This document shows, one piece after another, positions 55,951 through 61,968 of a stretch of DNA of 61,968 nt. The notes beneath the pieces are model-generated. The model searched no databases and was not told the origin of the DNA. It saw only the letters and a list, made by a program, of their open reading frames with translations. Made by a program: the position numbers and the translations under genes. Source of the stretch: a virus; the IMG/VR virus record IMGVR_UViG_3300015371_000034, positions 1-61,968 of that record; one strand, given 5' to 3'. Each line of letters opens with the position of its first letter. The stretch's first letter is position 1.

Positions 55951-57807
55951 ATGGAGTACATCTATCGGGACGCCGATGGCGCCCCTTCGTCAAAAGTAGT
56001 ACGGAAAGGGGACAAGAAGTTCCATATTGAGCATTATAATGGCCAAGGATGGGCTCTGGGGCGCAATGGCGCTCCGCACATTCCGTACCGACTGAACGAA
56101 GTGCTGGCAGCGAACAGAAGTAAGACAGTATATGTTTGTGAAGGGGAGCGCGACGTAGACGCTGCTTGGTCCGAGGGTTTGATAGCTACTTGCAATCAGG
56201 GTGGCGCAGGTAAATGGATTGACGAGGATTCTCAGTATCTGGCAAGTCGAGATGTAGTAATCGTCTATGACCTCGACGAAGCGGGGGCTCGACACGCGAT
56301 CAAAGTTCACGACTCTCTGGTGCGATGCGGTGCCAAGTCAGTGCGCTTTAAACATGCCCGCGAAGGAAACGATTTCTCTGATCACGTAAATGGCGGTTAT
56401 ACAGTCAAGCAACTGGTAATCGAGCATCCGACAAAACTGTTCCCGGAAGCAAACGAACCAAAGCCGGTCATTGAACCTGGTGATGACTTTGGCTACCTGC
56501 CAAGCACATTGCAGCTAGTCTTGATGAAGCTCGATGCTGTAACAAAGGAGGGCGGCAAGGAGTTTCAATTCAACGCTCGCTGCCCTGCTCATGATGATCA
56601 TAGTCCCTCACTTAGCATAAGTCTGGGTGAAAATGGACAGGTTCTCCTGAAGTGCCAAGCGGGCTGCGACTTCTACAAGATCGCTAATGAGCTAAAGATC
56701 AATCCACAAGACTTGACGAGGAAGCAGCTTGGCTCTGAGCATGATACTCTGGTCGAGAAGAAGCTGACGGATATTCGGGCACGCGATGATGCTATGGCGA
56801 TCCGCAACACTGAGTTGGCCGGGAACGTCGAGGATGTACGGAAACTAACAAAGTCAGTCTACGATAAGCTGGCAGAACCGCAGCGCCCAGCCAAATTCCT
56901 GATTGATGGTTTGATTAGGGATCGCGGGCGCGTGCTCTTGTCAGCTCAGCCAAAGGCTGGTAAGACAAGATTCTTGATTTCGCTTTTGAAGGCAGTTGCT
57001 GACAGAGAGGAGAGTTTTCTCGGGCGACGTGTTATAGTCCCTGATGATGGATCCGTCTTGTGGTCAAACCTTGATATGGATTCAGATATGAGCTACGATT
57101 GGCTAGAGCAGGCCGGGATTCGAGATCAAGAATCGTTCCTGGTCGTCGATGGCGATGGCTATACGTTGCCAATCTGGGAGCCAGCACAGCGGAAAGCGCA
57201 CATCGAGTTGATACGAGAGCACAATGTCTGTCTCTGGGTAATTGATACTTTGATCGCGGCGGCGCAGGGGCTGATAACGAACGAGAACGACAACATTGAG
57301 TGGTACAAGTTTTTCAACGCAATAAACCAGATCAGAGTTGAGGCCGGTTGGCCTGCTGTGATCTCTGCTCACCATACGTCGAGGGCGGATGACCTGCACG
57401 CTCGTGGGGCATCAGCTATTGAGGGCTGGTTTGCTGAGCTCTGGTATCTGACGGTTGAGGGCGGAGATGATGCCCGATTTTCCCAGGATGCTCCCAGAGT
57501 TTTGCGGGTGCAGGGCAGGGACGGGCATATCGCCGCTGCCCAGCTGGCATTCAATATGGGAACAGGTTTGTACAGCTACGGCGGTCTTTCGGCACGCGAG
57601 CAGCGGAAATTGGAACTGCTGGCTGCTTGTGCGGAACGGGTAATGGAATGGTTCTCTACGCGAGGTGTGTGGCCATCAAAGGGTGAGGCGCGCTCTTTGA
57701 TGCTGGGTGTCAAAGGTCCAGCACGCGATAAGTGGCTAGATGAAGCGGTCGAGCGTGGATTCTTGCACCAGTTCCGTGACGGCAGAGCAATTCGGTATAA
57801 GGTGTAG
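55951..57807 (+). CDS. Primase-helicase with permuted domains: TOPRIM, zinc finger, RepA-like ATPase (618 aa)
   Basis: Residues about 40-150 are a TOPRIM domain: E64 in VCEGERDVD, the GGAGKW block, and D107/D109 in VYDLDEAG. Residues about 205-245 carry a CHC2-type primase zinc finger (C211, H214, C235, C239 in CPAHDDHSPS and LKCQAGC). Residues about 335-560 are a RecA-fold helicase with Walker A SAQPKAGKTRF (K358). A C-terminal winged-helix-like part follows. Usually the zinc finger comes before TOPRIM. It would prime and unwind for DnaE. Confidence 0.85.
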   Translation: MEYIYRDADGAPSSKVVRKGDKKFHIEHYNGQGWALGRNGAPHIPYRLNEVLAANRSKTVYVCEGERDVDAAWSEGLIATCNQGGAGKWIDEDSQYLASRDVVIVYDLDEAGARHAIKVHDSLVRCGAKSVRFKHAREGNDFSDHVNGGYTVKQLVIEHPTKLFPEANEPKPVIEPGDDFGYLPSTLQLVLMKLDAVTKEGGKEFQFNARCPAHDDHSPSLSISLGENGQVLLKCQAGCDFYKIANELKINPQDLTRKQLGSEHDTLVEKKLTDIRARDDAMAIRNTELAGNVEDVRKLTKSVYDKLAEPQRPAKFLIDGLIRDRGRVLLSAQPKAGKTRFLISLLKAVADREESFLGRRVIVPDDGSVLWSNLDMDSDMSYDWLEQAGIRDQESFLVVDGDGYTLPIWEPAQRKAHIELIREHNVCLWVIDTLIAAAQGLITNENDNIEWYKFFNAINQIRVEAGWPAVISAHHTSRADDLHARGASAIEGWFAELWYLTVEGGDDARFSQDAPRVLRVQGRDGHIAAAQLAFNMGTGLYSYGGLSAREQRKLELLAACAERVMEWFSTRGVWPSKGEARSLMLGVKGPARDKWLDEAVERGFLHQFRDGRAIRYKV

Positions 57808-57984
57808 ATGATGTGTGAGTGCAAGTTCGATTCTATTGTTTTGCAGGAGTTTATGTTCGTTGGTGCGGGAACTTGCACCCAGTCGAACTGTACTTGCACT
57901 ATGGAACGGCAGGTGAACTTGCACCCAGGGGCCCTACTACGTAGGGGGCCCCTATTGGGTGCAAGATCATATCACCTGGCGTAG
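57808..57984 (+). CDS. Possible 58-residue Cys-containing protein
   Basis: An ATG directly after the primase-helicase stop opens a frame with CECKFDSIVLQEF and CTQSNCTCTMERQ. It runs through the repeats and hairpin of this region, which argues that the DNA here serves as a control site and that coding is accidental. No ribosome site is evident. Confidence 0.2.
   Translation: MMCECKFDSIVLQEFMFVGAGTCTQSNCTCTMERQVNLHPGALLRRGPLLGARSYHLA
57819..57965. repeat. ACTTGCACCCA boxes and long hairpin after the primase-helicase gene
   Basis: Five TGCAAGT/ACTTGCA boxes lie within 150 bp; three read ACTTGCAC on the plus strand and two are inverted, with three carrying CCCA. The last two form arms of a hairpin: CTTGCACCCA (57918-57927) with TGGGTGCAAG (57956-57965), continued by GGGGCCC/GGGCCCC and a TACGTA core. 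Such clustered boxes plus a cruciform suit a replication origin or operator. Confidence 0.68.
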
Positions 57985-58164
57985 CGCGTGTGTGCTGTTT
58001 TCTTTGTGCGTATGCGTGCGCGCGTAAGGTTGGAATGGCCTGCATATGGAGAATTTTAATGACATTTGTGTCTGAAATCAATTTATGAGAGGGGCCTTCA
58101 TCTTGTTGATATGTCTTGTCTGCCTATGTGTCATTGAATTGATTTTTGTTGTAGTGTCAATTCA

Positions 58165-58204
58165 GATTTGAGTCTAAAACACAAAAATTTAACTGTTCCT
58201 GCGC
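58165..58204 (-). repeat. 38-bp AT-rich element, copy B
   Basis: Minus strand GCGCAGGAACAGTTAAATTT then TTGTGTTTTAGACTCAAATC. It lies in the gap 57985-58328. No gene follows it closely on either strand, so here it may act as a binding site or start an untranslated RNA through the box cluster at 57819-57965. The rest of this gap is GT-rich (57985-58030) or holds AACTCAG direct repeats (58248-58282). Confidence 0.6.
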
Positions 58205-58290
58205 TCAGATCAGGATTCCTCCCCGCTATGACGGCCAAAAGCGCCTTCAACTCAGGTCAGATCAACTGTCAACTCAGCTCAGCGGAGCCG

Positions 58291-58325
58291 GGGAGGAAAC
58301 TTGGGTTGTGGCCCAAGCTCCCTCC
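58291..58325 (-). terminator. Hairpin after the small minus-strand genes
   Basis: GGGAGG and CTTGGG (58291-58305) pair with CCCAAG and CCCTCC (58312-58325). It begins just beyond the stop at 58329 on the minus strand and includes a GGGGAGG element copy. Likely terminates the HNH transcript. Confidence 0.55.
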
Positions 58326-58328
58326 TGG

Positions 58329-58514
58329 CTAGTTAGTGGGGCTCTGGAGTTTGCAGACGATGACTTGGTCTATGTCGCTGCCCTCGATGTCGATGCTGTC
58401 GTGGCTATAGGCGAGTGCTGTGTCGCAGGCTGATTCCTCCGTGTGGCCTGGGAAGGGGCCTATGGCGGCATAGCTGCCGGTGGAAAAGTGCAGGATGAGA
58501 ATGTACTCGGGCAC
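58329..58514 (-). CDS. Small hypothetical protein (61 aa)
   Basis: GTG 58514 follows GGAGGGATC and overlaps the TAG of the membrane peptide. The product (PEYILILHFSTGSYAAIGPF ... EESACDTALAYSHDSIDIEG) is alpha/beta with strands at both ends. No family recognised. Confidence 0.6.
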   Translation of the reverse strand: MPEYILILHFSTGSYAAIGPFPGHTEESACDTALAYSHDSIDIEGSDIDQVIVCKLQSPTN

Positions 58515-58585
58515 TAGCTGATCCCTCCGTAGAAGATCGCGGCTGCTAGCGTGCAGCCGACGACGAACTCGATGATGTGTAGCAT
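58514..58585 (-). CDS. 23-residue membrane peptide
   Basis: ATG 58585 overlaps the HNH stop (TAATG) and its TAG overlaps the next GTG. The peptide MLHIIEFVVGCTLAAAIFYG ends GIS, one short membrane helix. The overlap on both sides supports real translation, either for the peptide or as a coupling device. Confidence 0.5.
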   Translation of the reverse strand: MLHIIEFVVGCTLAAAIFYGGIS

Positions 58586-58842
58586 TACGCTCCGATCGGG
58601 TACGGTGTGACGGGGCTGTCTCCCCGTCGCACGTTGCAGGGACGGCAGCTGGGCTGGATGTTCTTGCGGCTGTAGGGTCCGCCGGGGATGATCCGGTCCT
58701 GCTCGACGGTGCTGAAGTCGAGGCCCTTGCCGCAGTGAATGCAGTCTACTGTGGTCCCGTTGCCGTAGTAGGCGATGAGCCACAGCTTGCGCCGACGCCG
58801 ATCCTCTGCTGACCCGCGCCGGTCGCCTCCGTTGCGCTTCAT
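58585..58842 (-). CDS. HNH nuclease-like protein (85 aa)
   Basis: ATG 58842 follows AAGGAGGTGAGAAA. The motif VDCIHCGKGL, then QDRIIPGGPYSRKNIQPSCR and CNVRRGD is a small HNH domain with zinc Cys pairs; the usual first His reads Arg (DRII). The N-terminal 20 residues are basic. Short HNH proteins near the terminase genes often take part in packaging cuts, but this one is on the opposite strand with its own promoter. Confidence 0.72.
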   Translation of the reverse strand: MKRNGGDRRGSAEDRRRRKLWLIAYYGNGTTVDCIHCGKGLDFSTVEQDRIIPGGPYSRKNIQPSCRPCNVRRGDSPVTPYPIGA

Positions 58843-58883
58843 TTTCTCACCTCCTTCCCTTGCGCTCGCTTGCTTGCTCCGCA

Positions 58884-58912
58884 AGCGTAGCAGACGCTAG
58901 CGCGCACCGCAA
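58884..58912 (-). promoter_or_regulatory. Promoter of the HNH gene, TTGCGG-17-TACGCT
   Basis: Minus strand: TTGCGG (58907-58912), 17 bp, TACGCT (58884-58889) preceded by TGC. A start near 58877 leaves about 35 nt to ATG 58842, with the strong AAGGAGG in between. Confidence 0.66.
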
Positions 58913-58932
58913 CATCAGCGGGGAGGTAACTT

Positions 58933-59163
58933 GATTTGAGTTGAAAACACAAAATTTAAACTGATCGTGCGAATCCATGAAATCAGGCGTTTTGAGTGTA
59001 AAAACAAGAATTTTGCTGGCTTGCGTAGTGGAATGACGTCATTTCAGGTCAATTCACACACAAATGTGTGTGATTTGAGGGTAAAACACAGAAATTTAGT
59101 TGATCTTGCGCACAAATGATCTCATTTTGAGTGTAAAACACAGAATTTTAGCTGATCCTGCGC
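58933..59163 (-). repeat. 38-bp AT-rich element, copies C-F
   Basis: Copies at 58933-58971, 58989-59026, 59072-59111 and 59124-59163. The minus-strand pattern is GCGCARGATCARYTAAAWTT, then YTGTGTTTTACACTCAAA; the core GTGT-AAA-ACAC is an inverted repeat in the best copies. Spacing is 52-83 bp. They may be promoters, operators or origin iterons; copies A and B lie elsewhere (38054, 58165). Confidence 0.7.
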
Positions 59164-59186
59164 TGAAATGAGCTCATTTGTCATAC

Positions 59187-59640
59187 ATGGACGATTCACC
59201 CATGGATGTTGTATCCATGGCAACAACGTCCATGGCAACAGTCTGGCCTCAGACATCGTCCCTGGACGACACTCGCCTGGACTCATTGTCCATGGACTCA
59301 TCGTCCAGGGACGATTCACGTCAGATCAGGCCAACTGCCATGGCAACAACTCAGCTCAGCCTGTTGCTGTGGAAACAGCCGACCGTCCGGTTGGTCTGGG
59401 GCGCCCGACTGGTTGGTCTGGAGGCCCCGACTGGTTTGGAACCCCGCACTGGTTTGAAGTCCGCGGACGCCTGAATTCGTATGCACTTGCGTACGATTGG
59501 ACTAACCTGCGGGTGCGTCGAATCGTTGCATGCGAGTGCATGCGGGAACGTCGATTCGTTGCGTTGCGCAGCGATTCGCATGCGATTCGTTGCGTCTGCA
59601 TGCACGGCCCTGCCGACCGCGATATGCTCGCTTGCGAGCA
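59187..59640. repeat. Three further repeat families in the 833-bp non-coding region 58843-59675
   Basis: 59187-59343 holds five CCATGG palindromes (59200, 59215, 59230, 59290, 59338) and near copies, plus GGACGATTCAC twice. 59387-59460 holds four tandem units of about 20 bp with GGTTGGTCTGG or GGTTTGG. 59515-59605 holds repeated GATTCGTTGCG/GCATGCG. Then come two hairpins, GCTCGCTTGCGAGC (59626-59639) and GCACGGGG/CCCCGTGC (59638-59658). No credible gene is seen. Confidence 0.65.
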
Positions 59641-59675
59641 CGGGGAACGGCCCCGTGCACGACGGAAGGAACGCA

Positions 59676-60284
59676 ATGCCTCGCAAGTCCCGCCCCGCCC
59701 CGAAGGTCCCGACCCTTGCGGAGTTCGTCTCCTCCGCGATCGCGGAGCTTCCCTTCGCCCCCGACCGCGAGCCGTCCGATCCGCGCGGCTTCTTCGCACT
59801 CGTCGCCCCGGACGGGGCGGACTACTCGGCCGACGACGTCCGCGCGGCGATCGCGGAGAGCATCGCGCAGGATCGCGCAGCGGGCCTCTCGGGCAACGAC
59901 CTCCGCGCCCGCTACTCCGGCCCCGGAGAGGCGCACGCAAAGGGTCGGGGCCTTACCGGCCCGATGCGCCGCAAGGTGCTCCGCGAGTACGGGCACGGCT
60001 CGCTCGTCGGCAAGTCGTACCGCGAGTACCGGGACGGGGAGGCGCGCACCGGATCGGCGCATGCCCGCGAGCACGGCCCGCTTGCCGCTGCCCGTGCCGC
60101 CGACCGCATGCGCACGCTCGCGGAGGAGAGCACGGCGGTGCTCTCCGCGAAGGAGATTCGCGCGATCCTCCGCAACGACGGGCGCAAGGTGCCGACCGTC
60201 CGGGGCGGCGACGAGTCCGCGCTCCGCGAGGCGCACGTTGCCCTCCTCCTCGACCTCTTCTCCCGCGAGGAGGCGACCGCCTAG
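59676..60284 (+). CDS. GC-rich orphan protein (202 aa)
   Basis: ATG 59676 after GGAAGG; the open frame extends to 59481 but through repeats. The product begins MPRKSRPAPKVPTLAEFVSS and is rich in Ala, Arg, Asp and Glu. Notable blocks are DVRAAIAESIAQDRAAGLSG, GPGEAHAKGRGLTG and SAKEIRAILRNDGRKVP. Third codon positions are nearly all G or C, unlike all neighbours, which points to transfer from a high-GC actinobacterium. No family recognised. It lies alone between the origin-like region and a terminator. Confidence 0.65.
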   Translation: MPRKSRPAPKVPTLAEFVSSAIAELPFAPDREPSDPRGFFALVAPDGADYSADDVRAAIAESIAQDRAAGLSGNDLRARYSGPGEAHAKGRGLTGPMRRKVLREYGHGSLVGKSYREYRDGEARTGSAHAREHGPLAAARAADRMRTLAEESTAVLSAKEIRAILRNDGRKVPTVRGGDESALREAHVALLLDLFSREEATA

Positions 60285-60404
60285 CTAGCGGTCGGTAGCA
60301 GCGGCCGCAAGCGACCGCCTCCCCCGCCTCTTTCGCACCCTTCCGGCACTCGGCCGAGCGGAAAGAGGAACGAGAGGGAGCAACGGACGCAACGCGGCAG
60401 GCAA

Positions 60405-60429
60405 GGCCCCGAGTCCTAGGCTCGGGGCC
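60405..60429 (+). terminator. Terminator before the terminase genes
   Basis: GGCCCCGAG (60405-60413), loop TCCTAGG, CTCGGGGCC (60421-60429), then TTTGCTTT. This intrinsic-type terminator ends the 59676 transcript. The remaining 140 bases up to 60573 hold no gene I can see; a packaging or late promoter site may lie here. Confidence 0.75.
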
Positions 60430-60572
60430 TTTGCTTTGCCCGAGCAAAACTCCGCTCACATCCCTCAGTGCGGTGGCCCCTCAGAAAAATTCCACCCCCA
60501 GGTGATTTGTCCTGTCCCCCGCGCACGCGCGTGCAGGCCCGCATTAACTATGAGGAGTAAGTACCTTAGCGC

Positions 60573-61286
60573 TTGCCAAAAAACCCGCAAAGCACTAGGC
60601 TGCGGGAAGTGGCCGGGAGACCAAAGTCCAGGGCGAAGCGCGAACACAAAGAGTTCGCACAAACGAGCGGCCGCCCTGATTTGACCGAAACCAGCAAGTA
60701 CCCGAAGTACCAGTACCTCGCGGACATCTACGCTGAAAAGTACAACACCTTCGACGCGCTCAGGCGTGCCATGGTGGCGAACGGGATCGTTGACTACCAT
60801 ATCAACCCGTACGACGTCATTCAGCGAGCGATCGATGACACGACGACTGACTACCTGCTCCTCAGGCAGCAGATCGACAAGGACACGAACGGCGACCCAC
60901 AACAATTAGTGGATCACCCGCTCTATGAGTACATGGAGCACATGCGCGAGGCGATGGTCCGCTACGCCACGTTCGCCACGCAGTACGACATTCAGAAGCG
61001 CCAGATGCGCCTGTCCGAGACACGCGTGGCCCTCCTGGCAAACACCCTGAGGTATGTGCTGCAAGACCTTGGCTTGAACCCCGAGCAGATCAGGCAAGTC
61101 CCAAGGCTGCTGATCGAACAGATCAAAGCCACCGACGAGCCAAACAACGGCAACTTCAGAGGCCGGTCTAAGCTCGATCCCCAGAAGGCTGAAGCCATAG
61201 CCGAAATCCTTCATTACGACTCCGAAGTCGACATCATCGACGTAGAGCCAACCACACAAACTAATGGCCTTAAGCCTACAAGCTGA
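60573..61286 (+). CDS. Probable terminase small subunit (237 aa)
   Basis: It lies directly before terL and overlaps it by 23 bases. Basic start (RLREVAGRPKSRAKREHKEF), then helical DNA-binding-like region (YLADIYAEKYNTFDALRRAM) and a long coiled segment (RYATFATQYDIQKRQMRLSE) end in an acidic tail. This order suits a TerS that recognises the packaging site and forms rings. TTG 60573 is the longest start; GTG 60609 is an alternative. The call rests on position and composition. Confidence 0.62.
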   Translation: MPKNPQSTRLREVAGRPKSRAKREHKEFAQTSGRPDLTETSKYPKYQYLADIYAEKYNTFDALRRAMVANGIVDYHINPYDVIQRAIDDTTTDYLLLRQQIDKDTNGDPQQLVDHPLYEYMEHMREAMVRYATFATQYDIQKRQMRLSETRVALLANTLRYVLQDLGLNPEQIRQVPRLLIEQIKATDEPNNGNFRGRSKLDPQKAEAIAEILHYDSEVDIIDVEPTTQTNGLKPTS

Positions 61287-61968
61287 CCTGAATCTCCTGG
61301 AGGACCTAAGCGCACTGAACGCGCTCTGGAACCCAGCCGAGAACCCCTTGGCTCACGACCCAGTGACCTGGGTTCATCAACAGAACGTTGAGACATGGTC
61401 TAAACAAAACGAAATCTACCAGAGCGTAAACGACAACCGCTACACAGCCGTCCGCAGTTGCCACGGCCCCGGCAAGTCTTTCACAGCAGCATGGGTGGTT
61501 GCCTGGTGGCTCTCAACACGCAAAGACCCATTCGTCGTCACATCCGCCCCCACGAGCCATCAGGTCAGAACGATCCTCTGGCGTGAAATCCGCCGCGCCA
61601 AGAAAGCCGCCAACCTGCCCGGAAAAATCACACAGGGGCAGGTCCCTGAATGGCGCCAGGCCGACGAACTGGTGGCCTTTGGCCGCAAGCCTGCTGACTA
61701 CCTCGATCCCGTCACAGCGAGCGCCGCCTTCCAGGGGATCCACGCCACGAACCTGCTGGTGGTGCTCGACGAAGGGAGCGGCATCCCCGAGTGGCTGGCT
61801 CAGGCGACAGAAACGCTCATCACGAACGAGACCTCACGACTCCTAATCATCGGCAACCCCGACAACCCGCTGTCCTACTTCGCCAAAGCGTTCCGCCCCG
61901 GCTCCGGCTTCAACAAGATCAAGATCAGCGCGTTCGACACCCCGGCTTTCACCGGCGAACCAATCAGC
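61264..61968 (+). CDS. terL: Terminase large subunit, N-terminal part
   Basis: This is the 5' part of the gene; it continues at base 1 across the circular junction (last 123 bases duplicate the first). The ATPase domain shows Walker A SCHGPGKSFTAAW (K71) and Walker B LLVVLDEGSGIP (D169, E170), followed by the coupling motif LIIGNPDNP. It pumps DNA through the portal. ATG 61264 is used. Confidence 0.93.
   Translation, partial: MALSLQADLNLLEDLSALNALWNPAENPLAHDPVTWVHQQNVETWSKQNEIYQSVNDNRYTAVRSCHGPGKSFTAAWVVAWWLSTRKDPFVVTSAPTSHQVRTILWREIRRAKKAANLPGKITQGQVPEWRQADELVAFGRKPADYLDPVTASAAFQGIHATNLLVVLDEGSGIPEWLAQATETLITNETSRLLIIGNPDNPLSYFAKAFRPGSGFNKIKISAFDTPAFTGEPIS
61846..61968. repeat. Terminal direct repeat, right copy (circular junction)
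   Basis: Exact copy of bases 1-123, within terL and in the same reading frame. See the left copy; the unique genome length is 61,845 bp. Confidence 0.95.

Noticed and set aside
59187-59605. CRISPR array
   Set aside because: The repeats are short, of several types and irregularly spaced, with no uniform repeat-spacer pattern and no cas genes.
59168-60298. 376-residue plus-strand frame across the repeats
   Set aside because: Its first half translates the repeats and its second half is a different frame from the 202-residue gene with ribosome site at 59676.

Overview
The window is one genome-length unit of a tailed, contractile-tail (myovirus-type) double-stranded DNA phage. The first 123 bases are repeated exactly as the last 123 (61846-61968), so the sequence closes into a circle of about 61,845 bp. 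The large terminase gene runs across that junction. No integrase, repressor or partition gene was seen, so a lytic lifestyle is likely. An actinobacterial host is inferred from an Rpf-like muralytic protein, an NlpC/P60-type lysin, leaderless promoters, many TTG/GTG starts and a small Cys/His protein of actinobacterial type. The Ig-like modules of the tail fibres resemble actinobacterial surface proteins. This host call is an inference.

Layout. (1) 60573-61968 plus 1-963: small and large terminase. (2) 967-29632, plus strand: lysis genes (membrane proteins, holin, NlpC/P60 lysin), a very large modular tail spike/fibre block, then portal, protease/scaffold, decoration, major capsid, connectors, tail sheath, tube, frameshifted chaperones, tape measure, LysM protein, hub/lysin, OB spike, collagen-like fibre, gp25, gpJ and gpI-like baseplate proteins. 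It ends in a branched terminator at 29636-29702. (3) 29735-52402, minus strand: about 50 tightly overlapping early/middle genes. They include a nucleotide-metabolism/DNA-modification group (ThyX-like, GT-A glycosyltransferase, MazG-like, DUF1599, HAD, 2-deoxyribosyltransferase-like, FAD oxidoreductase). Replication and recombination genes are here too (DnaE polymerase, acidic-tailed SSB-like, Sak4-like ATPase, RecB/Cas4-like nuclease, SNF2 helicase, RepA-like ATPase), with a histone-like protein and many small proteins. (4) 52430-53099, minus strand: about 670 nt without a gene, behind its own good promoter, full of hairpins and ending in a tRNA-like fold. I read this as a large structured non-coding RNA. 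(5) 53278-53748, minus: an AT-rich GIY-YIG nuclease. (6) 53815-57807, plus: RuvC-like resolvase, Rpf-like protein, zinc ribbons and a primase-helicase whose domains are in permuted order. (7) 57808-59675: the regulatory/origin-like region, with ACTTGCACCCA boxes and a long hairpin, five copies of a 38-bp AT-rich element, CCATGG palindromes and tandem repeats; three small minus-strand genes including an HNH protein lie inside it. (8) 59676-60284: an unusually GC-rich orphan gene, then a terminator before the terminase genes.

Shared control signals tie the early regions together. A promoter type TTGCNN-(17 or 18)-TANNNT was found at six places. A GGGGAGG element next to TTG/CTG starts occurs about ten times. 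A 38-bp element occurs six times. The most interesting parts are the large RNA with its tRNA-like end, the symmetrical divergent leaderless promoter pair at 53755-53808, and the permuted primase-helicase.
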